Shown here one piece after another: positions 12,101 to 18,645 of a DNA stretch of 20,000 nucleotides (the stretch's first letter is position 1; the number at the start of each line of letters is the position of its first letter). The stretch is from positions 200,001-220,000 of the forward strand of contig WPIO01000001.1 in NCBI GenBank assembly GCA_009760855.2, written 5' to 3'. The notes beneath the pieces were generated by a model. The model made no database searches. It was not told the DNA's origin and saw only the letters and a program-made list of their open reading frames with translations. A program made the position numbers and the translations under genes. This DNA comes from Cristatella mucedo. Taxonomy: Eukaryota; Bryozoa; Phylactolaemata; Cristatellidae.

Positions 12101-15100
12101 ACCACATCGTCAGTTCATTTGCTCCTAAGCCTGGAACTCACCTACGACAGCTAATTAACCTTCGTTTTGCACTTGCCTCAATTGCTTGATCAGCCCACCG
12201 GCTTAACCTGTGACATTCTTGCACGTCAGGCTACCCAATCACGACCTGCCATAAAAGCAAATGGCTTGTGACAGAGTTGGCCTCCAGGTTGAAGATTTAG
12301 GAACTGTGGCAAGTCGGCTAGAGTGGTCGCCTACATCTAACACCTGCTGAAACACTTGGTGAAACCAACGACGTTATTGGCCTTAAACTGCTGATAGCTA
12401 CAACCTAGCTAAAGGCTGGTACCTGGAAAATGCCAACTAAACGAACAAATATTGATGCAGTACGTCACAAGAGACCGTATCCAAGTAGGCGGGGCAAATG
12501 GGTAATGACCAACCGAAATCTGAGTATGCCCTTTTCTGGTTAGTTCTAAGTCATCCTACGGTTAGCTAATCAGTAATATTTTTTTAATATATACTCAATG
12601 CATGAATATACATAATAGATAGGACCAGCATTGAAATTCACCACCTCAAACTACAAATATAGAGCTAGGCGCGAGACTTGCCGAACACTTATATGCTTAA
12701 ATGCTAGCGAGGCTCAATGATCTGAGCTGACTTTTTGTCTGCTGGTGTTATGCCAGCACTTCCCTGCTTAATATAAGAACAGGCCATGCAAAATACCTCA
12801 CTATAATGACAGTACCTTGTTTCAGCATGAAAGCTACATACATAGCACAGGCTCAACGCAGAAAATCAACATCAGTATGATTAATGCAAAGGCTAATATT
12901 AACAAAGCTTAACACCTTATTACTAGGTGAGGCCATGCCATGACTGACAGGTGAATTAAAGTAATAACTTTAAAATGCCGAGCAATACCGTCTATGTGGA
13001 ATTAAGGTATTTGTTTGCCTCAAGCAGGTAACACAATCTTTGGTTTACAATGCTGCTCTGCAAAGTGTGCTACAGCAACTCTGCCCGGGAGAGGCAGAGT
13101 CAAGAAACTACGTCGTCGTAATGGCCATACATATTCTGACTTACAATCGACACGAAGACGTTTAATAACATTAGAAGGGCTGCCTTACAAAGTCCTCACA
13201 CGGCAAGACGATATCCATGAGTGGAAGCGGGTCACTGCCCCTTGCTGACAATGGTGGTTAGCTAAGGTCCAACGGGTACATTGAGAATAATCATAAAGTG
13301 TATGGCACTGGCAATAGTAATGCAATAATGCTATGCACCGAAATTGCTAAGCAAGTTCTACTCACGTCTTGCTCTTTGGTAAGATCAAACTCTCGGTTGC
13401 CATCCTTAAATTGTGCAATATGAAATGGTCCTTCACTAAGAGTGACTTTCACTGGCGATCGTGTCATCATTTCCCCGGATCCCCTGGATGTAAAGTGACA
13501 GTAATGAACAGTCATTCAAAGAATACATATAAATAACCCCACGTAGTTTACATGTACAGTTATACACATGAAACATTCTCAGAAGCTATTGGAGATCGCA
13601 GAGGTGAAATAGCGGTGTACATACAGAGAGGCACTGGCTTCTTTTTTTCTAGTGCTAATGCCAGCAGAAGAATCTTCATTAGATTGACTTTGTAACTGTG
13701 CTGTGATTATGGACGAATCATGGACGCGAGCCACATAACAAAGACACCAGTATATCCTTACCTGAGTAATCAGATTAAGGCAAACGAATATAAAACTGAG
13801 AAAATCAGTCAAGTAATCGATATCTTATGAAGAGTGCCTTTCAAAAACCATGTTAGAATTCCCTCTAAAGTTCTAAAGATTTCTTATAATAAGGCATTAC
13901 AAATTGATTATGAGTGCCTTCTGAACCGGAAGTAAACTGGAAGCCAAATATCTACTAATAAATTTACCGATCTCTGAATCAAATGTGGCTTTTGTCCCAA
14001 CTTTTTTAACCTTGATACATCGAGGTACATGTTTGCAGCAAGTTGAGGTACAGCTTACAACTTTCAACCCGACTGCTATACAGTCTGTGTCATTCATCAA
14101 TATTGCATGACTAAATACCTAGCCCACACCAAAATGGACTACATCATTTTGCACAAGCAGAGCTCAACCTCAACTCATATTCTAAAGTCAACGTGCACAC
14201 GTAGGCATACACACTGTTTTAAAATACCGTATAAAAATAACAAGTTCAAATCTATGCGATCCAAAAACTTCCATGTAGAATGCGAGCAGAATGCTGGCAG
14301 CATTTCACAATGTTGCACCCGGGCAGTGCAGGCATGAACATTCCACTTGGTGCAACTATCTGAGAAAGCATTCGTACCACGTAGCTGCCCCAGTGCTGCA
14401 CACAAGTCTTTCTCGACTTTGCTTGATACAAAGTGAAGCAGCGAACAGAACAAGCACTTTTCAATGTATGGGGCAACAATTGATCTCTTAAGATTAGGAA
14501 GTCACGTGCTGTCAACATAAGCGTATAAACTAATAATCAATGAATGACATCGGTTGGAACAAGGTAACTTCTAGGACCCTCACCTTCAGAGCCAGAGTCT
14601 CGGGTTTAACTGCCTACACCAATGAGACACGTCCTCCTTAGTCGAGAGAAAGCAAATGAGAGAACCAAGCAGCTGTGGCTGTGCCACGCAAGCTCCGCAG
14701 ATTTCTCGGGTATTTGCCATTTACAACTGAAGACGAACTTTTTTTTAGCTTGACAGTATCCAAAAGGCTTTCAAAACACATCCAGCCTCAATGAAATATA
14801 GTGGCACATCCGAGATTTTTATGGAACCTATCGTGGTGAGTTCACAAAGGCAGGCTCAAACGTAAGTAACATTACAAAAAATTAACCAAATTATCGTGAG
14901 CCAACAGAAGAACTGGCAAGCTCAAGAAACACTTTCTCATGACAACCAGGACAAGAGGCGCTACTATGACTTGATTAAGCATCTGCTGCTGCTGCTGCTC
15001 CTTACACATCTGAGGTCCAAACGGAACCACAACGACCAACTAAATTCAAAGGTTCTATAATCGCACGACTCATCGACTCGATCAGCTGGCAGGTAGTTGG

Positions 15101-18100
15101 GCTCCCATTAAAGAAAATGCATAGCCGTACCGTCAGCCAAATGTATGTGGCCTTATAAACCCCAATGGAATTTTCTGGCTTTAGAAACTTTTTAAGGTTA
15201 TGCCATGCAGTCATCGAGAGTTGACCCCCTGGCCTCCAAAACCTGATTATTGTAATCACACAAACTCACCTACGGAGTACTTTCGAACCAACTATTCCAA
15301 AACATGAATAAACAGTTTACTTGCTTAACGTGGTCGTGACGATCATAAGCTGTGTCAGTGCCAAAAACCTGTTATTGGCTAAGCTAATTCAGTGCTATGT
15401 CTCAAGGGCAAGGTGGTGGGCATCCACGGTTCATTTCAGCTCAGATCGGAATTCTATGTGCATTTCTAGTAAAGGAAACCACGGCACAATAGTTCGACCA
15501 AACCAAGCCATTCTGCTCCTAGGTGCGGACAGCAGGTCAGAACAATGGCCATCATCAAGACTACTTGCCATTCTCCCCTAGATGCCAGGGCAATAAATTT
15601 ATTAAAGTCCGCCAGCCAGCTCCTCACCTTCCTTTTGGCCTCTTTCCTACTGCCCGGGCTGGAGAATCTCTACCTAGTCACGCAATGAGTCGTTGCTCCT
15701 TTTTTACTAAACGATTATATGAGGCACAAAGCAGCCTATTATCAATAATCTCGCCATCGGCCAATCTATGCCATACAGAATGTGTGCACACGACCTGGCT
15801 CACTCTTCCTCTGCTCTCGCCACTCTTGCTGAGTAGTCAGACTGCTGCCTTCAATAGCTCTCTGCATGCCACCAGCCGACATGACAGTTTTGGCTAAAAG
15901 GACAAGACACATCTGTGGCCAAACTTATGAAAGCGAGGTAAAAATAGATATAAAGGTAAAAATGCACGAGTGCCAATCAGATGTAGAGAGCCTCTCCGAA
16001 TTGCATATTTCCGCAAGAGCAGTGCAAGGTTAGGCAAGCTTTTCTCACGAAATGGTGCATTCCGCAGCAAAAAGCTAACTCTTGTCTCTAACGGCAGCGG
16101 ATTTTCACCCTGCTTGCTGCCGGCAGTGAAGAATTGCCTGCTTCAGCAAGCAAAACCAAGGCATGGGTCGTGAAGTGCGAGCACCTTGCCCCTTCCCTCA
16201 CTTTTTCTTTGTGTATTTATTACTTTTGGTTCTTTCGTCCTTTTAGCCAAAACTGTCATGTCGGCTGGTGGCATGCAGAGAGCTATTGAAGGCAGCAGTC
16301 TGACTACTCAGCAAGAGTGGCGAGAGCAGAGGAAGAGTGAGCCAGGTCGTGTGCACACATTCTGTATGGCATAGATTGGCCGATGGCGAGATTATTGATA
16401 ATAGGCTGCTTTGTGCCTCATATAATCGTTTAGTAAAAAAGGAGCAACGACTCATTGCGTGACTAGGTAGAGATTCTCCAGCCCGGGCAGTAGGAAAGAG
16501 GCCAAAAGGAAGGTGAGGAGCTGGCTGGCGGACTTTAATAAATTTATTGCCCTGGCATCTAGGGGAGAATGGCAAGTAGTCTTGATGATGGCCATTGTTC
16601 TGACCTGCTGTCCGCACCTAGGAGCAGAATGGCTTGGTTTGGTCGAACTATTGTGCCGTGGTTTCCTTTACTAGAAATGCACGTAGAATTCCGATCTGAG
16701 CTGAAATGAACCACGGATGCCCACCACCTTGCCCTTGAGACATAGCACTGAATTAGCTTAGCCAATAACAGGTTTTTGGCACTGACACAGCTTATGATCG
16801 TCACGACCACGTTAAGCAAGTAAACTGTTCATTCATGTTTTGGAATAGTTGGTTCGAAAGTACTCCGTAGGTGAGTTTGTGTGATTACAATAATCAGGTT
16901 TTGGAGGCCAGGGGGTCAACTCTCGATGACTGCATGGCATAACCTTAAAAAGTTTCTAAAGCCAGAAAATTCCATTGGGGTTTATAAGGCCACATACATT
17001 TGGCTGACGGTACGGCTATGCAACTCTTAGCAGTGAATATAACTTAAAACGGTACATGAGACCACACATTGCAGGTGATTCCCACCAACTGGCACGGAGG
17101 CGCACTGACCTAGGAAAGATCCTTGCTTGCACGACCATTTCGAGAACGCTAGTCTTTCCAGAGCTTTGATCGCCGACAACGACTACCTGAAAGATGAAAG
17201 TAAAAAGGACTCTGGTGTGGGCCAAAAGAACTGCATACAATAACAAACCACGGACGAAGCACTTGCAGCCACCACATGCTGAACCTAAACAGGTGAAAGC
17301 AATAGCAAACGTGGAGAGCTGACTGCCTCCCTAGAATGCCAAAAAAACGAATCCAATACAAAAACAAAGCACCAACTAGCAAGTCCACAAAAATGCTGCT
17401 ACACACCTGCCAACGTCAAATCTATAGGCATCGATACTCATCAGAAGGCCAGGAAAGACTACAGGATTGACAGTGCATAGGCCTACGGCAGATGCACAGT
17501 AAATACTATATGCAAAGCCACTGACGGTAAGCTAATAACTTCACAGCATCAGAAGGCAGTGCGGGAAAGGGTCACACTAGGCCGTGATCGAGATTAACCA
17601 GTAGGCCAGTAGCCAAGCCAGCCATCGACAGCACTGCTGGCTACACGTGCACATAGGACGTTGGACGTTGCAATTCGTGCATCATCCTGGGATGACGACA
17701 GGCTATACAAAGTGCGCACAGCTTTCATTAATGTGGCTTTTGGGCGTGAAGTCGGCAAAAGCAACTGCAAACAGAGACCTGAAGACCATTCATACAACCC
17801 ACTTTTCTTACGGTCGAGCTTGTCTCGATTACAACAACTGCCTTCAAAATCGGGTAACTTGAGGCTAGCTTCATTCTTGGCTACACTCAAACGTGTTGCA
17901 CGAGTGGTCCAGGTAATCGCAATCGTACTCTAGTAAACGTGCTTAGAAAGGGGTAATTATTTTGCCACTCAGAATACTGCAAAGATTCTTTTGAGTAAAA
18001 TCCAAATAATTGCGTACGTCGCATACATACTACATATTTAAATTTGTGTCTATGTTTATATGCATACACATGCGCTCAAGCACTGCCGGAAACGTCTCCC

Positions 18101-18645
18101 ATGTTAACATGGCACGTAGGCGACACATGGCTGCACCGATTCAGTCGGCTACTAGTATGTGAAGATAATCTGACGTGACAGGCTTATGTTGAAAGAGCTT
18201 ATGCTGATGATAAACGGAAAATTAAAATAACACCATATTGTTGAAGCAGCCACAGGCATACTGGTGAATGTTGCTGGTGTCGTCATTGATAGCAGAATAG
18301 TAAGCATTAACTTACTCGAGGGAGATGGTCTTGAATGTTATATGTTGCATCATAGATGCTCAGTTCGTCAAGAACTTCAGAATACATATCGATGAGAGAC
18401 CGCTGTAATGCACCAGATAAGGCTCGGCATTAAAAAATACATTCCAGCACCATACCCCGTTGAAGCAAAAGCTGTCAGCTGTGCGACGATTGACAGTGGA
18501 GACACTAAAATAGCAGTTTACTCCATCCCACCTTCATCGTTTTCTTTAGGGCTGCAGACGAAGCACCCTGTGATTTGAGCAGTAGCTGTCGCTTTAGCTC
18601 ACGGATTTCCCTCTCAAGTTTCTCAATATCTTTCTGATACTGAAT
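38..18645 (-). CDS. OPA1: OPA1-like mitochondrial dynamin GTPase, 13 internal exons, both ends outside window
   Basis: Family knowledge: OPA1 is a dynamin-related GTPase of the mitochondrial inner membrane and intermembrane space that drives inner-membrane fusion and shapes cristae. Seen here: 13 exons join in one frame with GT-AG introns to give 423 codons plus 2 bases. In window numbering the G1 motif GDQSSGKT is residues 72-79, the G2 Thr is 100 (MMTRSP), G3 DLPG is 175-178, G4 TKVD is 244-247 and the G5 region VVTGKG is 278-283. The spacing G1 to G2, G3 and G4 is 28, 103 and 172 residues, which equals the human spacing as I know it, so the G domain has no net indel. The window covers roughly human isoform 1 residues 224-646 of 960. 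Missing are the N-terminal presequence, transmembrane and processing region (expected beyond 20000) and the stalk end, paddle and GED (expected before 1). No internal stop or frameshift is seen, so this looks like a working gene. Other dynamins are unlikely because the flanking segments also match OPA1. Confidence 0.96.
168..281 (+). mobile_element. LINE 3' tail fragment ending in (TTA)n
   Basis: The segment gcttcctttttagtttatg, then the agatttagttctgctg stretch and the (TTA)n run at 241-281, aligns in order with the 3' ends at 8995-9252 and 2880-2950. Only the last part of the element is left, with no coding sequence. It sits 38 bp upstream of the exon at 38-130 in transcription order, on the strand opposite to the gene. 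Confidence 0.6.
1038..1096. repeat. Imperfect two-copy tandem repeat, period 32
   Basis: The string catagctgcc occurs at 1038 and 1070, and each is followed by a similar ctgag...gtgc stretch. There are only two diverged copies, with no coding meaning that I can see. Confidence 0.4.
1553..1935 (-). mobile_element. CR1/L2-like LINE fragment: C-terminus of ORF2 plus 3' end
   Basis: On the minus strand around 1854-1810 the frame reads [15 protein letters not shown], the typical C-terminal motif of CR1/L2-type reverse-transcriptase ORFs. A different frame continues [20 protein letters not shown] at 1798, equivalent to the helix that follows it, so there is a stop and a frame change between the two. 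The 3' part (about 1650-1555) resembles the tails at 168-281 and 8995-9252. The element is dead and 5'-truncated. Its upstream limit is approximate because a second, opposite copy begins at about 1940. Confidence 0.7.
1940..3015 (+). mobile_element. Degenerate CR1/L2-like LINE: RT C-terminal half and 3' end
   Basis: The plus strand encodes, in three different frames, the late part of a non-LTR reverse transcriptase. [19 protein letters not shown] is at about 1984, [18 protein letters not shown] at about 2118, and at 2339-2671 come HNSAARLV and [15 protein letters not shown], then YLSDLLPHH and a closing SKPGSHF. Several stops and at least two frameshifts make it inactive, and it lacks the RT palm and the endonuclease. 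The 3' part (2760-2950) matches the copy at 8995-9252, and the element ends in a TTATT run followed by a TAG/CAG microsatellite. It is the best-preserved member in the window and lies antisense to OPA1. Confidence 0.8.
2960..3014. repeat. TAG/CAG trinucleotide microsatellite
   Basis: This is a run of TAG units with an inner block of CAGTAG units. It lies directly at the 3' end of the LINE fragment, so it probably grew from the element's simple-sequence tail. Confidence 0.9.
3842..3918 (-). CDS. OPA1: OPA1 exon: stalk helix (residues 368-392, split Trp393)
   Basis: The exon has 25 codons, [20 protein letters not shown] followed by VTAKE, and the first two bases of Trp. ELFEKAKxEILDE and LSQVT match OPA1 closely. 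The acceptor is tttcag and the donor gtatgt. The intron that follows is the largest of the gene (3711 bp) and is filled with LINE debris. Confidence 0.95.
4130..4194 (-). CDS. OPA1: OPA1 exon: start of stalk (split Ala346 to residue 367)
   Basis: This 65-bp exon completes Ala and adds 21 codons, [20 protein letters not shown] and R. RFNLExEWKN and the closing RELDR match OPA1 at the beginning of the middle (stalk) region. The acceptor is ttgtag and the donor gtatgt, in phase 0. The flanking introns are only 278 and 211 bp. Confidence 0.94.
4473..4588 (-). CDS. OPA1: OPA1 exon: helix at the G-domain/stalk junction (residues 308-345, split Lys307 and Ala346)
   Basis: One base completes Lys, then 38 codons encode [20 protein letters not shown] and [18 protein letters not shown], plus one base of Ala. 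[17 protein letters not shown] and [10 protein letters not shown] are strong OPA1 signatures. I chose the acceptor gatag at 4590-4589 because it is the only AG that keeps the frame with the upstream exon and gives gapless alignment. A nearer AG after CTGAAG would put a stop in frame. The donor is gtatat. Confidence 0.94.
4589..4847 (-). other. 259-bp OPA1 intron containing a GC-rich minisatellite
   Basis: In transcript sense the intron is C-rich and contains several ggctctgctgc-like units before the acceptor. The minisatellite therefore makes up much of the polypyrimidine region ahead of the exon at 4588. Confidence 0.85.
4638..4720 (+). repeat. GC-rich minisatellite with cagcagagccgggg-type units
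   Basis: Units of the form gcagcagagccgggg, some shortened or interrupted (gcagcagagtgagggt, aagcagagccgggggta), repeat about five times. A run of nine to ten G is included. It lies entirely within the short intron between the exons at 4848-4920 and 4473-4588. Confidence 0.8.
4848..4920 (-). CDS. OPA1: OPA1 exon: acidic helix after the G domain core (split Gly283 to split Lys307)
   Basis: Two bases complete Gly, then 23 codons encode [20 protein letters not shown] and KLF, followed by two bases of Lys. It aligns without gaps to the OPA1 segment between the VVTGKG motif and the helix with [11 protein letters not shown]. The acceptor is tctcag after a pyrimidine run and the donor is gtatgc. 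It is the first of four closely spaced exons (4920 down to 3842). Confidence 0.94.
5673..5904. repeat. Tandem duplication of a 116-bp unit
   Basis: Unit 1 (5673-5788) and unit 2 (5789-5904) both begin ttaattcaacc and end cccactaga. By hand I count about 15 differences in 116 positions (about 87 percent identity) and no length change. I do not recognise the unit. The frames through it are closed, so it is not coding. Confidence 0.9.
6430..6605 (+). mobile_element. Possible tRNA-derived SINE (B box visible)
   Basis: The sequence ggttcgaatcc at 6483-6493 is an exact match to the RNA polymerase III B-box consensus. The downstream segment at about 6566-6595 (aatgaggctgctaaatcagc and on) recurs in reverse at about 1896-1926, so part of this stretch is repetitive. 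No convincing A box or full cloverleaf is seen upstream, and the T-stem is poorly paired, so this is not an intact tRNA gene. The ends are approximate. Confidence 0.35.
7954..8026 (-). CDS. OPA1: OPA1 exon: end of G domain with G5 region (residues 259-282, split Gly283)
   Basis: This 73-bp exon gives 24 codons, [20 protein letters not shown] followed by VTGK, and the first base of a Gly codon. [17 protein letters not shown] is strongly conserved in OPA1, and the VVTGKG part is the G5 region by alignment. The acceptor is ttgtag and the donor gtactg. It is isolated between a 1974-bp and a 3033-bp intron, so it is easily missed by ORF-based searching. Confidence 0.95.
8416..8466. repeat. Two-copy short tandem repeat, 20-bp match at 31-bp period
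   Basis: The 20-base string aatttgcttcttgatgagtc is present at 8416-8435 and again, identically, at 8447-8466. It is likely a small local duplication. Confidence 0.9.
8995..9252 (+). mobile_element. LINE 3' end fragment with (ATT)n tail
   Basis: The stretch from gtgctgacactgtgcatg through tttcctttgcagcaaatg and gagttctctgagggtgc to the ATT run matches the 3' region of the better copy at 2750-2950, base for base over long parts. No reverse-transcriptase coding sequence remains. The left end is approximate. Confidence 0.75.
9822..9921 (-). mobile_element. LINE 3' end fragment, minus orientation
   Basis: Read on the minus strand this is cttcctttgcagcaaatg, then a gggttctcagagggcac block and an ATT-rich tail (9822-9855 on the plus strand as ataata). 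It is the same 3' terminus as at 8995-9252 and 2880-2950. The fragment is about 100 bp with no coding part. Confidence 0.75.
10001..10131 (-). CDS. OPA1: OPA1 exon: G4 guanine-specificity motif (split Asp215 to residue 258)
   Basis: Two bases complete Asp, then 43 codons begin [20 protein letters not shown] and end YDPAR. The stretch [13 protein letters not shown] contains TKVD, the G4 motif that reads the guanine base. Beyond the exon the frame stays open for a short way past 10001, but the consensus donor gtaagt and the resumption of homology in the next exon at 8026 fix the boundary. The acceptor is cttcag. Confidence 0.97.
10240..10339 (-). CDS. OPA1: OPA1 exon: G domain core after switch II (residues 182-214, split Asp215)
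   Basis: The exon encodes [18 protein letters not shown], then [15 protein letters not shown] and the first base of an Asp codon. It matches the OPA1 stretch running from just after DLPG to the strand ILCIQD. The acceptor is ttgtag. The donor is gttggt, which is weaker than consensus. It leaves phase 1, and the next exon supplies the remaining two bases of Asp. The following intron is only 108 bp. Confidence 0.96.
10340..11281 (-). other. OPA1 intron of 942 bp
   Basis: No gene or known element is seen. The only distinct structure is a 10-bp perfect hairpin at 10637-10676. A plus-strand open frame of 74 codons at 11033-11257 has no motif. Confidence 0.8.
10637..10676. repeat. Short hairpin, 10-bp stem and 20-nt loop
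   Basis: aaaagacgcc (10637-10646) is the exact reverse complement of ggcgtctttt (10667-10676). It lies in an intron and no function is apparent. Confidence 0.6.
11282..11428 (-). CDS. OPA1: OPA1 exon: G3/switch II (residues 133-181)
   Basis: The exon has 49 codons in phase 0, starting [14 protein letters not shown] and ending with [18 protein letters not shown] is the G3 motif whose Asp coordinates magnesium through water, and the preceding hydrophobic strand is normal for the domain. The middle ([12 protein letters not shown]) is where the sequence differs most from vertebrate OPA1. The acceptor is ttgtag and the donor the consensus gtaagt. Confidence 0.97.
11882..11918. repeat. CTT/TTC-rich microsatellite
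   Basis: The run tcttgttcttcttcttc and following CTT/CTCT units lies immediately upstream of the LINE fragment at 11925. Confidence 0.8.
11925..12190 (+). mobile_element. Degenerate LINE RT C-terminal fragment
   Basis: The plus strand at about 11925-11960 reads [15 protein letters not shown], equivalent to [15 protein letters not shown] in the better copy. After frame changes, a [10 protein letters not shown]-like stretch and a closing [10 protein letters not shown]-like stretch (about 12120-12160) follow the family order. Stops and frameshifts are numerous, and I see no 3' tail like that of the other copies. Confidence 0.65.
13366..13483 (-). CDS. OPA1: OPA1 exon: G2/switch I (split Arg93 to residue 132)
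   Basis: One base completes the split Arg codon, then 39 codons follow, starting [19 protein letters not shown] and ending [10 protein letters not shown]. The Thr of MMTRSP is the conserved switch I threonine that contacts magnesium and the catalytic water in dynamins. The [11 protein letters not shown] context is diagnostic of OPA1. The acceptor is atccag and the donor gtgagt in phase 0. Confidence 0.97.
14983..14999. repeat. (CTG)n microsatellite
   Basis: About five and a half CTG units lie 120 bp outside the left arm of the inverted repeat. The run is not in an exon. Confidence 0.85.
15118..15904 (+). repeat. Left arm of near-perfect 787-bp inverted repeat
   Basis: Every position x in this arm pairs with 32140 minus x in the right arm (16236-17022). 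By eye I find only four differences, at 15310, 15426, 15427 and 15457, all transitions, giving about 99.5 percent identity with no indel. The outer end starts tgcatagccgtaccg and the inner end stops after ctaaaaggac. Plus-strand frames of 86 (15321-15581) and 124 codons (15523-15897) overlap in different phases and show no domain I know, so I do not call them genes. Confidence 0.95.
15905..16235. other. 331-bp unique spacer of the inverted repeat
   Basis: The spacer does not pair with itself beyond a few bases and shares no obvious sequence with the arms. It has no convincing ORF of its own. A short plus-strand frame (15970-16173) shows no motif. Confidence 0.85.
16236..17022 (-). repeat. Right arm of near-perfect 787-bp inverted repeat
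   Basis: This is the reverse complement of 15118-15904. The partner positions of the four differences are 16830, 16714, 16713 and 16683. The arm ends in cggctatgca at 17022, after which pairing stops at once. TGCA is self-complementary, so both outer ends also carry it as a direct repeat, and a 4-bp target duplication cannot be told from the arm ends. The arm ends 87 bp before the OPA1 P-loop exon. Confidence 0.95.
17110..17186 (-). CDS. OPA1: OPA1 exon: G1/P-loop (residues 68-92 plus split Arg93)
   Basis: This 77-bp exon encodes [17 protein letters not shown] followed by VVQARIFP and the first two bases of an Arg codon. GDQSSGKT is the phosphate-binding P-loop of the dynamin superfamily, and Lys78 and Thr79 of the window protein are the nucleotide and magnesium ligands by homology. 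The acceptor is tttcag and the donor gtcagt, leaving phase 2. The downstream intron (3626 bp) holds the large inverted repeat, whose outer end at 17022 lies 87 bp from this donor. Confidence 0.97.
17187..18315 (-). other. OPA1 intron of 1129 bp
   Basis: No gene, known repeat or strong structure is seen. Open frames on both strands at 17594-18069 overlap each other and carry no motif, so I treat them as chance. Confidence 0.8.
18316..18402 (-). CDS. OPA1: OPA1 exon: bundle-signalling helix leading into the G domain (residues 39-67)
   Basis: The exon has 29 codons in phase 0 with an acceptor ending ttacag and a consensus donor gtaagt. The translation contains [20 protein letters not shown] and ends DHLPR, which is close to the OPA1 segment just before the P-loop strand. 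In the family this helix packs with others to form the neck between G domain and stalk. It is separated from the previous exon by a 129-bp intron and from the P-loop exon by 1129 bp. Confidence 0.95.
18532..18645 (-). CDS. OPA1: OPA1 exon: coiled segment before the G domain (window residues 1-38)
   Basis: The exon encodes 38 codons in phase 0 and begins [20 protein letters not shown]. It is rich in Glu, Lys and Leu with heptad-like spacing, and ends LKKTMK. It matches the predicted coiled segment that precedes the bundle element and G domain in OPA1. The acceptor reads tgtag and the donor is gtggga, a weaker donor than the others in this gene. The end of the exon carries a few residues more than I expect before [11 protein letters not shown], so the exact donor is the least certain boundary here. 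It is the most upstream exon I can find in the window. Confidence 0.88.

Larger units (their letters stand above)
11429..13365 (-). other. OPA1 intron of 1937 bp
   Basis: The intron contains a CTT-rich microsatellite and a degenerate LINE reverse-transcriptase fragment (11925-12190). From 12200 to 13365 I see AT-rich sequence without recognisable genes. The plus-strand open frame of 77 codons at 13015-13248 is unassigned and likely chance. Confidence 0.8.
13484..17109 (-). other. OPA1 intron of 3626 bp with a giant inverted repeat
   Basis: This intron lies between the G2 exon and the G1 exon. Its 5' half in transcript order (17022 down to 15118) is an almost perfect palindrome with a spacer. 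From 13500 to 15117 I see AT-rich sequence with short unassigned open frames and a (CTG)n run. No extra OPA1 exon is expected or found here. Confidence 0.85.

Noticed and set aside
14983-14999. CTG/CAG run as a glutamine-coding exon
   Set aside because: Too short, no neighbouring OPA1 homology and not flanked by splice sites that fit the exon phases.
15321-16819. Pairs of 86- and 124-codon open frames in the two arms as duplicated genes
   Set aside because: Their identity only reflects the inverted repeat. The two frames overlap in different phases, have low-complexity composition and no known domain.
17594-18069. Overlapping open frames on both strands between two OPA1 exons
   Set aside because: They overlap each other on opposite strands, show no motif and lie in an intron whose flanking exons join perfectly without them.
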